Origin: Anaeromyxobacter diazotrophicus
Lineage (GTDB): Bacteria; Myxococcota; Myxococcia; Myxococcales; Anaeromyxobacteraceae
Direction: 5' to 3'
NCBI RefSeq assembly: GCF_013340205.1
Contig: NZ_BJTG01000003.1
Span: forward strand, 1-64,000
Length of the DNA: 64,000 nucleotides
The notes beneath the pieces are model-generated. The model was not told where the DNA came from. It made no database searches and worked only from the letters and a program-made list of their open reading frames with translations. The translations under genes and the position numbers were made by a program. Shown one piece after another: positions 27,683-36,002 of this stretch; positions within the stretch are counted from its first letter, which is position 1; every line of letters begins with the position of its first letter.

Positions 27683-28351
27683 TCAGAAGAGGAGCACCAC
27701 CACGCCGACGGTCATGGCCCCGAGGGTGCCGTAGCCGACGATCTGGTGGGCGGTGGCGAGGTGGCGCTCGGAGACGCTGCCCGCCTGGCCGCGCGCGGCC
27801 ATCCCGAGCACGATCTGCGCCACCATCCCCGCCGCGGCGGTCCCCATGGCGATCTTGTGGAGGAGCGCCGTGTCGAGGCGGAGCGGGGTGGGGTAGGGCT
27901 TGGGCGCGAGCAGGGCCAGCAGGCCCGTGCCGAGGAAGAGGGCGCTCGTGCCGTAGGCGAGCCCGGTGTGCCAGGCGTGGTACTTGCCGGTGTCGCCTCC
28001 CCCGCGGAACCGGTCGTTGAAGTCGAGCTGCCCGACCACCACCGTGGCGGCGAGGGCCGCCCAGGTGGCGAGCCCCGCGCCCTGGTGCAGCTCGAGCAGG
28101 TGGCGCCGCGCCTTCACCTGCCGCTCCAGGTCGGGGTTGCCCTGCTCCTTGGGCGGCGGGAGGAGGTCGAAGTCGAGCGCCGGCGGGCGCGGCTCGCGCG
28201 GCGCGAGCGAGGGCTGCTCCTTCGACGGAGGCTGGGGCGGCGGCTCCTCCTTGGCCGGGGCGGGCGCGCCGGGCGCCTCGTCGCCGGACGCGGCGGGGAC
28301 GGCGGCGGGCGCCAGCGCGACGGCGAGGGTGAGGGCGAGAGCGAGCGGCAT
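27683..28351 (-). CDS. Membrane protein, cytochrome b561-like
   Basis: A 222-residue protein. The start at 28351 has a GGAGG ribosome-binding site 7 bp upstream. A signal peptide is followed by a Pro/Glu/Lys-rich periplasmic stretch (about residues 25-80) and four hydrophobic helices. Histidines at the helix ends (LELHQGAGL, KYHAWHTGLAYG, LLHKIAMGTAAAGM, TAHQIVGYG) are placed as possible haem ligands. The b561-like call is inferred from this histidine pattern and from the neighbouring yceI and Rieske genes. It is the first gene of that unit. Confidence 0.6.
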   Translation of the reverse strand: MPLALALTLAVALAPAAVPAASGDEAPGAPAPAKEEPPPQPPSKEQPSLAPREPRPPALDFDLLPPPKEQGNPDLERQVKARRHLLELHQGAGLATWAALAATVVVGQLDFNDRFRGGGDTGKYHAWHTGLAYGTSALFLGTGLLALLAPKPYPTPLRLDTALLHKIAMGTAAAGMVAQIVLGMAARGQAGSVSERHLATAHQIVGYGTLGAMTVGVVVLLF

Positions 28352-28450
28352 GCGGGTCCTCCGGGCCGTCAGCACGTTCACCCCGGCCGCGCGCTCCGCG
28401 GGACCCGTCCAGTTGGGGAGGCCCCGCGCGACCGGAGCGCGCGGCGGGCG

Positions 28451-29143
28451 TCAGCCCGGCGGCAGCTCGGCCATGACCCGGGACACCACCCGGTCGCAGC
28501 GGGGCGCGAAGAAGGGGAACGCCAGCGCGGCGCCCCGCGCCACGTCGGCGGCGATGCCGCGGCGCAGCGCCAGCCGCGCGCGGTGCAGCCGGACGCGCAC
28601 CGTCTCCTCGGTCACGTCCAGCGCCTCGGCGGCCTCGGCGGTGGTGAGCTGATCCACGTCGCGCAGCATCACGACCGCGCGGTAGAGGGGGGGCAGGCGG
28701 TCGAGGCAGCGCTCGAGGTACCGCGCCGCCTCCCGCGAGGCGGCGTGCTCTTCGGGCGACTCGGGGGGCGGTGTCACGGTGTCCTCCGGCAGGTCCAGGT
28801 CCCCGATCGGCACGAGGTGCGTGGGGCGGCGCACGCGCCCGAGCGCCTCGTGCAGCGCGATGCGCGTGAGCCAGGTGGTGAACGAGGACGCCCCGGCGAA
28901 GTCCGCCAGGTGGGCGTAGGCGAGGAGGTACGTCTGCTGCATCGCGTCCTCCACCTCGGCCTCGTCGCGCAGGATGCCGCGGATGGCGTGGTAGACGCGC
29001 GGGTTGTGCCGCCGCATGAGCACCTCGAAGAGCGCGCGGTCGCCCGCCACCACCCTCCTCACCAGCTCGTCGTCCGCGAGCGCGCCCGCCCCCGCGGCTC
29101 GCCCCGCCTCGGCTCGGCCCACCCCGTGCGTCGCACCGTCCAT
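28451..29143 (-). CDS. ECF-type RNA polymerase sigma factor
   Basis: A 230-residue sigma-70 family protein. Region 2 covers ALFEVLMRRHNPRVYHAIRGIL and AEVEDAMQQTYLLAYAHL; region 4 covers LDRLPPLYRAVVMLRDVDQL and VTEETVRVRLHRARLALR. A C-terminal extension contains APRCDRVVSRVM, seen in some ECF groups. The ATG at 29143 has GGGGAGGAGG upstream. No anti-sigma gene is adjacent. It lies 99 bp upstream of the b561-like gene on the same strand and is divergent from a DoxX-like gene, so it may control either unit. Confidence 0.9.
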   Translation of the reverse strand: MDGATHGVGRAEAGRAAGAGALADDELVRRVVAGDRALFEVLMRRHNPRVYHAIRGILRDEAEVEDAMQQTYLLAYAHLADFAGASSFTTWLTRIALHEALGRVRRPTHLVPIGDLDLPEDTVTPPPESPEEHAASREAARYLERCLDRLPPLYRAVVMLRDVDQLTTAEAAEALDVTEETVRVRLHRARLALRRGIAADVARGAALAFPFFAPRCDRVVSRVMAELPPG

Positions 29144-29240
29144 GTGGCCTCCTCCCCCTTGGATGCGGCGGCGCCCGCCCCGTTTCACCCGTCACGCGGG
29201 GCGGGGCCCCGCCATCCGACGGGGCGGAAGGGAGAACTCG

Positions 29241-29684
29241 ATGCAAGAGGAGAACGTCATGGAAGAGCGACACACCGCTTCGGCGTACTGGGCGCTGCGC
29301 GTCGCGCTCGGGGTCGTGCCCATCGTGGCCGGGCTCGACAAGTTCACCAACCTGCTCACCGACTGGGCGCAGTACCTGAGCCCGCTCGCGCAGCGGCTCC
29401 TGCCCATCAGCCCGGGCGCCTTCATGCGCGCCGCGGGCGTCGTCGAGATCGTCGTCGGCGCCGCCATCCTGGCGGGCAAGGCCAGGTACTTCGGCTTCGT
29501 CGCGGCGGCGTGGCTCGCCGCCATCACCATCGACCTGCTCACCACCGGACACTTCCTCGACATCGCCGCGCGCGACGCCGTCCTGGCGGTGGCCGCCTTC
29601 GCGCTGGGCCGGCTGGCCCAGGTGCACGAGCGGGCGCACGCGGCCGCGCCGCTCTCCGCCCACCGGCCCGCCACGGTGCCGTGA
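29241..29684 (+). CDS. DoxX-like membrane protein
   Basis: A 147-residue inner-membrane protein with four spans. YWALRVALGVVPIVAGLDKF and AGVVEIVVGAAILAG are typical of the DoxX/MauE-like group. The ATG at 29241 follows GGAAGGGAGAACTCG. Relatives take part in quinone-linked or thiol redox reactions in the membrane. Divergent from the ECF sigma factor with 97 bp between them. The 205 bp downstream (29685-29889) appear non-coding. Confidence 0.7.
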   Translation: MQEENVMEERHTASAYWALRVALGVVPIVAGLDKFTNLLTDWAQYLSPLAQRLLPISPGAFMRAAGVVEIVVGAAILAGKARYFGFVAAAWLAAITIDLLTTGHFLDIAARDAVLAVAAFALGRLAQVHERAHAAAPLSAHRPATVP

Positions 29685-29889
29685 GGTGGCGGTGCCTGGG
29701 CGGGGCGGGCACCCGCAGCCCGTCCCGCCCGGCGGGCGCGCGCCGCCCGGCCCGGGGCTGTCCCATCGCCCGAGGCCGGGGTGTGGAAGCGGTGTGGAGG
29801 CCGTGGGACGACCCGCCTGGACGCGCGCCCGCCCGGCGCGGACCGTAAGTAGATCCGCAGGACCCACGGGAGAGGTCGCCGGACCGGGG

Positions 29890-30393
29890 ATGCCAGGCGC
29901 GCGCGCGTCCAGCCACGAGGAGCGGGTGGTGCTCCTGTACCGGGAGTACGGGCCGGCCGTGTACCGCCGCTGCCTGCGGCTCTTGCGCGATCGCGAGGCC
30001 GCTCGCGACGCGACGCAGGAGGTCTTCGTGAAGCTCTTGCGCGACATGGGGAAGCTGGCCGCCCGCGACACGGCGCTGCCCTGGATCTACCGCGTCGCGA
30101 CGAACCACTGCCTGAACCTGCGGCGCGACGTGCGGCGCCGCGGCGAGCAGGGGGAGGATGCGCTCGACCTGGCGCCGGCCGCGGCGGCGCCGTACCCCGC
30201 GGGGCGGCTGGCGCGCGAGGTGCTGGCGCGGTTCGACGCCCAGACGCAGGCGGTGGCGGTGGGCGTGCTCGTGGACGGCCTGGAGCACGAGGAGCTGGCG
30301 AGCGCGCTCGGCATCTCGCGCCGGACCGTCCACCGCAAGCTGGCGCGCTTCCTCGAGGGCGCGCGGCAGCTCCTCGCGGGAGGCGAGCCGTGA
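29890..30393 (+). CDS. ECF-type RNA polymerase sigma factor (caspase cluster)
   Basis: A 167-residue sigma factor. Region 2 reads VVLLYREYGPAVYRRCLRLL and DATQEVFVKLLRDM; ALPWIYRVATNHCLNLRR follows. Region 4 contains HEELASALGISRRTVHRKLARFLEGA. The ATG at 29890 has GGACCGGGG before it. Its stop overlaps the GTG start of the following zinc-finger protein, so the two are almost certainly a sigma/anti-sigma pair. The presumed target is its own operon. Confidence 0.88.
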   Translation: MPGARASSHEERVVLLYREYGPAVYRRCLRLLRDREAARDATQEVFVKLLRDMGKLAARDTALPWIYRVATNHCLNLRRDVRRRGEQGEDALDLAPAAAAPYPAGRLAREVLARFDAQTQAVAVGVLVDGLEHEELASALGISRRTVHRKLARFLEGARQLLAGGEP

Positions 30394-31121
30394 GCCGCTG
30401 CCCGTCGGAGCTCGAGCTGGAGCAGCACCTCCTCGGCCCGGACGCCGAGGTCGAGGCGCACCTCGCGGGCTGCCCGCGCTGCCGGGCACGGCTCGCGGAG
30501 CTGGAGCAGGAGGGCGAGACCTTCCGGCGGGAGGTGTTCCCCGCCACCGTCGCGGCGGTGGTCGAGCGCTCCCGGCCGCGGGCCGTGGCCCGCCCCGGGC
30601 GCTGGCGGCTGCTGGTCGCGCCCCTCGCGGCGGCGGCGGCGGCGGCGGTCTTCCTGTGGGCGCGGCCGCCGCGCGACTACGTGGGCGCGAAGGGCGGCGC
30701 GCTCGAGCTCGCCGTATGGGTGCAGACGCCGGGGGGCGCGCGGGCGGCCCAGGACGGGGCGGCGGTGCCGGCGGCCGCCGACGTGCGCTTCCAGGTTCGC
30801 CCGCCGCGGGCCTGCCGGCTCTGGCTCGTCTCGGTGGACGCCGCGGGCCAGGTGTCGTGCCTCTTCCCGGCGGGCGGCGGCGCGGCGGCCGAGCTCCGCG
30901 CGCCGGCCACGCTCCCCGGCGGCGCCCACCTCGATGGGCGGGGCGGCCCGGAGCGCCTCTACGCGGTCTGCTCGCCCCGGCCGCTCCCCTACGGCGAGGT
31001 CGAGCGCGCGGTCCTCGCCGCCGCCGGCGGCGGGGAGGCGGCGGTGCGCGCGGCGGGCGCGCTCCCCGGGTTGCCCGAGGAGACGGCGCAGGCGACGCTG
31101 CTGCTCGAGAAGCGCCCGTGA
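30390..31121 (+). CDS. Zinc-finger anti-sigma-like membrane protein with DUF4384-type domain
   Basis: A 243-residue protein. Residues H24, C28 and C31 (HLAGCPRC) form the HxxxCxxC zinc motif of anti-sigma factors. One membrane span lies at about 72-90. The extracytoplasmic part (about 95-243) resembles DUF4384: GALELAVWVQTPGG, VRFQVRPPRACRLWLVSVDAAGQVSCLFPAG, and ERLYAVCSPRPL. It should hold the preceding sigma factor at the membrane and sense a periplasmic signal. Both ends overlap the neighbouring genes by four bases, indicating tight coupling in a three-gene set. Confidence 0.78.
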   Translation: MSRCPSELELEQHLLGPDAEVEAHLAGCPRCRARLAELEQEGETFRREVFPATVAAVVERSRPRAVARPGRWRLLVAPLAAAAAAAVFLWARPPRDYVGAKGGALELAVWVQTPGGARAAQDGAAVPAAADVRFQVRPPRACRLWLVSVDAAGQVSCLFPAGGGAAAELRAPATLPGGAHLDGRGGPERLYAVCSPRPLPYGEVERAVLAAAGGGEAAVRAAGALPGLPEETAQATLLLEKRP

Positions 31122-32635
31122 ACCGGCTCGCCGCCGCCGCCGCGCTCGCGCTGGCGCTCCTCGCGCCGGCCGCCGCGCGCGGCGCGCCGGCGCGGTACGC
31201 GGTGCTGGTGGGCTCGAACGCCGGCACCGCCGGCCGGCCGCGGCTCTGGTTCGCGGAGAAGGACGCGGAGCACTTCCGCGAGGCGCTCGTCGAGCTGGGC
31301 GACTTCCCCGCCGACCAGGTCGTGTTCCTGCGCGGCCCCCGCGCCGGCGAGCTGCGGGCGGCGCTGCGCGCGACGGAGGCGCGCCTCGCCGAGGCGCGGC
31401 GCACCGGGCAGCACACGCTGCTCGTCTTCTACTACTCCGGCCACGCGGGCGCGGGTGGGCTGGAGCTGGGGGACGAGCGCGTTTCCTTCGACGAGCTGCG
31501 CGCGCTCGTCGGCGGCGCCTCCGCCGACGCGAAGGTCGCCATCGTCGACGCCTGCGAGGCGGGCCTCCTGACCCAGGTGAAGGGCGCCACCGCCGCGCCC
31601 GCCCTCGACTTCCCGCTCCCGTCGGGCGAGAGCGTGCGCGGCACCGCCTTCGTGGCCTCGACCGCGGTCGGGGAGGCGGCGCAGGAGTCGGCCGCCATCG
31701 GGGGCAGCTTCTTCACCCACCACCTCGAGGTGGCGCTGCGCGGCGCCGGGGACGCCGACGGTGACGGGCTCGTCACGCTGGCGGAGGCGTTCCGCTACAC
31801 GGCCGCCCAGACGCTGGCCGGCACGCTCACCACGGCCGGCGGCGCCCAGCACGCCACCTACGAGATGAAGATGTCGGGGCGGGGCGACGTGGTGCTCTCC
31901 GACCTGCGCCGCGCCGACGCGCGGCTCACCCTCCCGCGCGACCCGGGCGCCGGCTACGTGGTGCGCGGGCCCATGTCGATCCTGGCCGAGGTGGCGGGCG
32001 GCGAGCGCCCGGTCACGCTCGCCCTGCCGGCCGGGAGCTACCGCGTCGAGCGCCGCGCGCCCGAGGGCCGGGCCGGCGCCGATCTCGTCCTCGAGCGCGG
32101 CGCGACGCTGCGCTTGCCGCCCCTGTCGCCCACGCGCTACGAGCTGGCCCGCGCGAAGGGCGGCCCGAAGCCCGGCCTGCTCTTCGCGGGCGCCGGCGTG
32201 AAGACGCTCGCGCTCTCCGGCTTCGGGCTCGCGCCGTCGTTCGAGGTGGGCGCCCGGAAGGAGCTCGGGCCCTTCGGCCTGCGCGTCCGCCTCGACTACC
32301 TCGGCAAGAGCGCGGACGACGCCGGGCTGCGCTACGACGCGTGGTACGTCGGGGCCGCGGTGGCGGGGCTCTACCCGCTCAACACCGGGCGCGTGTTGGT
32401 GGAGGCGGGGCCGGAGCTGGGGTTCGGCTACGCCTGGCAGCGGCTGGCGGTGAGCCGGAAGAGCTTCGACTCGGGCGTGCTCTCCCTCGGGGCGGCGGGC
32501 CTCATCACCGCGCCGCTCGGCCCCCTCCGCGTCGGCCTCGATCTCGGCCTCGGCGCCCAGGCGCTGCGGGTGAACGAGCGCCTCACGGCGCGCCCGGCCG
32601 CGTCGGTGGCGCTCCTCGCGCTGTGGGGCTTCTAG
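31118..32635 (+). CDS. Secreted caspase-family protein with C-terminal barrel-like domain
   Basis: A 505-residue protein starting at a GTG that overlaps the previous stop. A signal peptide covers residues 1-22. The caspase (C14) domain spans about 26-235, with catalytic His109 in FYYSGHAG and Cys146 in VDACEAG. A possible calcium loop, DADGDGLVT, is at 212-220. Residues 260-335 look like a beta-sandwich. From about 345 onward, alternating strands (FGLRVRLDYLG, WYVGAAVAGLYPL, VEAGPELGFGYAW) and a final aromatic (ALWGF) suggest an outer-membrane beta-barrel. Both catalytic residues are present, so an active periplasmic peptidase is plausible. No substrate is known. Confidence 0.82.
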   Translation: MNRLAAAAALALALLAPAAARGAPARYAVLVGSNAGTAGRPRLWFAEKDAEHFREALVELGDFPADQVVFLRGPRAGELRAALRATEARLAEARRTGQHTLLVFYYSGHAGAGGLELGDERVSFDELRALVGGASADAKVAIVDACEAGLLTQVKGATAAPALDFPLPSGESVRGTAFVASTAVGEAAQESAAIGGSFFTHHLEVALRGAGDADGDGLVTLAEAFRYTAAQTLAGTLTTAGGAQHATYEMKMSGRGDVVLSDLRRADARLTLPRDPGAGYVVRGPMSILAEVAGGERPVTLALPAGSYRVERRAPEGRAGADLVLERGATLRLPPLSPTRYELARAKGGPKPGLLFAGAGVKTLALSGFGLAPSFEVGARKELGPFGLRVRLDYLGKSADDAGLRYDAWYVGAAVAGLYPLNTGRVLVEAGPELGFGYAWQRLAVSRKSFDSGVLSLGAAGLITAPLGPLRVGLDLGLGAQALRVNERLTARPAASVALLALWGF

Positions 32636-32644
32636 GAGCCGGTC

Positions 32645-34036
32645 ATGACCTTCGCCCGCCGCGCCGCCCTCCTCGCCCTCGCCGCCGCCGCAGCCGCGTG
32701 GGCGCCGGCGTGCAGCGACACGCTCGTCGAGCACGGCGCCTCCCCCTCGCTCATCGCCTCGGCCTGCGGCGCCGGGCAGGTGAGCTGCGGCGGCGCCTGC
32801 GCCCCGGAGGACGCCGCGCACTGCGGGGGCGCCTGCGCGAGCTGCCCCGCCGCCGCGGACCCGCACGCGATCCCCGCCTGCCTCGCCCACGCCTGCGCGG
32901 TCGCCTGCGCCCCCGGCTGGCTGCGGAGCGGCGAGGCGTGCCGGCGCGCCACCGCCGTCGCCGCCGGGTTCGCGCACACCTGCGCGCTCCTCGAGGACGG
33001 CGCGGTCCGGTGCTGGGGCGCGAACGAGCACGGTCAGCTCGGCGACGGGACGGCCCAGGGCAGCGCCGTGCCGGTGGCGGTCGCGCTGCCCGGCCCGGCC
33101 TCCGCCCTGGCGGCCGGCTTCGTCCACGGCTGCGCGGTGCTGGCCCAGGACGGCGCGGTCTACTGCTGGGGCGACAACACCACCGGCGCGCTCGGCGACG
33201 GCACCCGCGTGCAGCGGCCGGCGCCGGTGCGGGTGCAGGGCCTGCCCGGGCCCGCGTCGCTGGTCGCGGCCGGAGGCGGCGAGACCGCGGCCCCCCCCTC
33301 GGCCACGTACTACGGCCACACCTGCGCCGCGGCGGGCGGGGGCGTGTGGTGCTGGGGGAGCGACGACTCCGGCCAGCTCGGGGACGGCGCCCAGGCCGAC
33401 CGCGCCGTCCCCGCGCCGGCCTCCGGGCTGGCGGCCGCCCCGTCGGCGCTCGCGGCCGGCGACCGGCACACCTGCGCGCTGGTGGGGGGCGGCGTCCTCT
33501 GCTGGGGCGCCGGAGGTTCCTTTCAGCTCGGCGACGGCGGGTCCTCCGACCAGCCGCGCCCGGTCGGGGTGGCGGGGCTGCCGCAAGGCACCACCGCGCT
33601 GGCGGCCGGGGCGGCCCACACCTGCGCGGTGGCGGCCGGCGCGCTCTACTGCTGGGGGGCGAACGCGTCCGGGCAGGTGAGCGGCGGCGACAGCGCGCTC
33701 GTGAGCGTCCCGCGTCCCGCCCCGGTCGCCTTGCCCGGGGTCGCGCCGGCGGCGGTCGCGGCGGGCGACCGGCACACCTGCGCGGTGGGCGCGGCCGGCG
33801 AGGTGGTGTGCTTCGGGGCCAACGACCAGTCGCAGCTCGCGGCGGCGCCCACGCCGCGCGGGCTCGTCACCGCGCCGGTGGCGCCGGCCCGCGCCGTGGC
33901 GGCGGGCTTCGATCACACCTGCGCGCTGCTCCAGGACGGCGGCGTCGCGTGCTGGGGCGCCGGGGACCGGGGCCAGCTCGGGGCGGGCGCGGCCGGCGGG
34001 GCGGTCGCCGCGCCGGCGCTCGTCTCCGGCGATTGA
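32645..34036 (+). CDS. RCC1-repeat lipoprotein, seven-bladed propeller
   Basis: A 463-residue lipoprotein with a signal peptide ending in the lipobox APAC (Cys23). A cysteine-rich segment (about 36-98) precedes seven RCC1 repeats of about 50 residues. Each repeat has the core AAG-x-HTCA...CWGAN..GQLGDG; the third repeat has an insertion and the sixth reads CFG. Seven repeats make a complete propeller. Paired cysteines in each blade could form disulfides, fitting an exported protein. It starts 9 bp after the caspase gene and probably belongs to the same transcript. Confidence 0.85.
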   Translation: MTFARRAALLALAAAAAAWAPACSDTLVEHGASPSLIASACGAGQVSCGGACAPEDAAHCGGACASCPAAADPHAIPACLAHACAVACAPGWLRSGEACRRATAVAAGFAHTCALLEDGAVRCWGANEHGQLGDGTAQGSAVPVAVALPGPASALAAGFVHGCAVLAQDGAVYCWGDNTTGALGDGTRVQRPAPVRVQGLPGPASLVAAGGGETAAPPSATYYGHTCAAAGGGVWCWGSDDSGQLGDGAQADRAVPAPASGLAAAPSALAAGDRHTCALVGGGVLCWGAGGSFQLGDGGSSDQPRPVGVAGLPQGTTALAAGAAHTCAVAAGALYCWGANASGQVSGGDSALVSVPRPAPVALPGVAPAAVAAGDRHTCAVGAAGEVVCFGANDQSQLAAAPTPRGLVTAPVAPARAVAAGFDHTCALLQDGGVACWGAGDRGQLGAGAAGGAVAAPALVSGD

Positions 34037-34084
34037 TCGCGCGCAGTTGCCGCGCTGCGTCCGAGCGAAAGCACGCCAAGGGCC

Positions 34085-34114
34085 TTGCCCATCCGCCCCG
34101 TCATTTGTCAGTAT
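34085..34114 (+). promoter_or_regulatory. Possible promoter of acyl-CoA carboxylase genes
   Basis: TTGCCC at 34085-34090 and CAGTAT at 34109-34114 are separated by 18 bp. They lie in the only AT-richer part of the 189-bp gap before the carboxyltransferase gene. The match is modest. Nothing else is seen in that gap. Confidence 0.3.
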
Positions 34115-34225
34115 TTCACGATCCGTTTTCGCCCGACCCCTCGAACGGCCCGCCCCCCCGCGGACCGGGGCGATTCGCTCGCTCTGCACCAGGGACCGCC
34201 ACCGTCCCTCCGGAGGAACGCGTCG

Positions 34226-35950
34226 ATGTCCACCAAAGTGCTGAAGCCCATCCTGACGAACCCCCTCGATCCGCCGGAGAAGGTGGAGTTCAACATCCCG
34301 GGCGAGATCGCGCGCGCCACCGGCGCGTACGAGGAGGTGATGAAGGAGGGGCACGACCTCATCCACCGGCCGGTGCGCTCGGTCAGCATCGAGCAGATCG
34401 AGAAGCAGCACGCCAAGAAGCGGATGACGGTCTGGGAGCGCATCCGGGTGCTGACGGACGAGGAGCCGAACGTCCTCTACCAGAACTGGGGCAAGAACCT
34501 CGACGGCGCCTCGCTCGTCACCGCCATCCTCCGGATCCGCGGGCGCGACGTCGCCTGCTACGGCCACGACTTCACCGTCCGCGCCGGCTCCATGGACGCC
34601 ACCAACGGCAACAAGCTGGCGCGGCTGTTCCGGCTGGCGGGCGAGAAGGGCATCCCGCTCATCGGCATGAACGACTCGGCCGGCGCCTTCGTGCCGGCGG
34701 GCGTGGGCGGGCTCGACGGCTACGCCGAGGCCTTCACCGCGCTGCGCAAGATCAGCGGCGTGGTCCCCTCGATCATGTGCATGTTCGGCTTCAACGCCGG
34801 CGGCGGCTCGTACCTGCCGCGGCAGGGCAGCTTCGTGATCCAGCCCGCCGACACCTTCTTCGGGCTGACCGGCCCGGGCGTGGTGAAGTCGGTGCTGGGC
34901 GAGGACATCACCCCCGAGGAGCTGGGCGGCCCCAAGGTCCACGGCGCGACCGGCGTGGCCGACCTCACCGTGGCGGACGAGCTGGCAGCGCTGCGCCAGG
35001 CGGTGCGCGTGCTCGGCTACATCCCCGACAACAACTCCGTCGCGCCCCCCTTCCAGCCCACGACCGATCCCATCGACCGCAAGACCTGGGAGATCAACAC
35101 CCTGCTCAAGAAGGCGTTCAACTCGTCGACCGGCTTCAACACGCCGTTCGACGTGTCGATCATCATCCAGCAGGTGTGCGACTACGGCGACTTCTTCGAG
35201 ATGCAGCCGGAGCGCGCCAAGGAGGTGGTGACCGCCTTCGGCCGGCTGGGCGGGCACGTGGTCGGCTTCGTCGCCAACAACAGCGCCGTCGCCTCCGGCC
35301 AGATCGACTGCGACTCGGCCACGAAGATCGCGAGGTTCGTCCGCTTCTGCAACCTCTACAACACCCCCATCATCTTCATGGAGGACACCACCGGCTTCCT
35401 GCCCGGCCGCGAGCAGGAGAGCCGCGGGATCGTGCAGGCGGGCCGCTCGATGCTCGACGCCATCGTCGACGTGCGCACGCCGCGCATCCTGCTCATCCTG
35501 CGCAACGCGTTCGGCGGCGCCTACGCCTCCTACAACAACTACCCCACCGGCGCCGACCTGGTGCTGGCGCTCCCCACCACCCGCCTCGCCGTGATGGGAC
35601 CGGCCGGCAAGGAGTTCGTCTACAAGGACGAGCTCCGCAAGCTGCGCAGCGCGATGGCCGAGCGGGTGAAGAAGGGCACCGAGCAGCGCGTGGCGGCCGG
35701 CGTCGAGCCGCCCGAGGCGAAGCGCGGGGCGGAGAAGGACGCCGCCGAGTGGCTGAAGCAGGAGGAGGCCGCGCTCTCCCGCCGCTACGAGCGCGAGCTC
35801 ATGAACCCGAAGGAGGGCCTCTCCCTCGGCTCCATCTCCTCGCTCGTCATGCCCACCGACCTGCGCAAGGAGCTCGGCACGAACCTCGCCTTCCTGCTCC
35901 GGCACTACAAGCCCTCGCCGATGAGCGGCCCGCAGCGCGAGTTCCACTAG
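34226..35950 (+). CDS. Acyl-CoA carboxylase, carboxyltransferase subunit
   Basis: A 574-residue crotonase-fold carboxyltransferase of the propionyl/acetyl/methylcrotonyl-CoA carboxylase beta type. The N-terminal half contains [20 protein letters not shown] and [14 protein letters not shown], forming the acyl-CoA oxyanion site. The C-terminal half contains [20 protein letters not shown] and [20 protein letters not shown], forming the biotin site. The ATG at 34226 has a GGAGG ribosome-binding site. It is paired with a biotin carboxylase/carrier fusion 52 bp downstream. The acyl substrate is not determined. Confidence 0.85.
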   Translation: MSTKVLKPILTNPLDPPEKVEFNIPGEIARATGAYEEVMKEGHDLIHRPVRSVSIEQIEKQHAKKRMTVWERIRVLTDEEPNVLYQNWGKNLDGASLVTAILRIRGRDVACYGHDFTVRAGSMDATNGNKLARLFRLAGEKGIPLIGMNDSAGAFVPAGVGGLDGYAEAFTALRKISGVVPSIMCMFGFNAGGGSYLPRQGSFVIQPADTFFGLTGPGVVKSVLGEDITPEELGGPKVHGATGVADLTVADELAALRQAVRVLGYIPDNNSVAPPFQPTTDPIDRKTWEINTLLKKAFNSSTGFNTPFDVSIIIQQVCDYGDFFEMQPERAKEVVTAFGRLGGHVVGFVANNSAVASGQIDCDSATKIARFVRFCNLYNTPIIFMEDTTGFLPGREQESRGIVQAGRSMLDAIVDVRTPRILLILRNAFGGAYASYNNYPTGADLVLALPTTRLAVMGPAGKEFVYKDELRKLRSAMAERVKKGTEQRVAAGVEPPEAKRGAEKDAAEWLKQEEAALSRRYERELMNPKEGLSLGSISSLVMPTDLRKELGTNLAFLLRHYKPSPMSGPQREFH

Positions 35951-36002
35951 CGGCCGCCAGGCGCGACCCCCCTCGAACGTCATGACCGGAGAACCGATCC
36001 CG

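Noticed and set aside
32860-33010. Cysteine-rich N-terminus of the RCC1 lipoprotein as a cytochrome
   Set aside because: None of the cysteine pairs forms a CxxCH motif, so haem attachment is unlikely.
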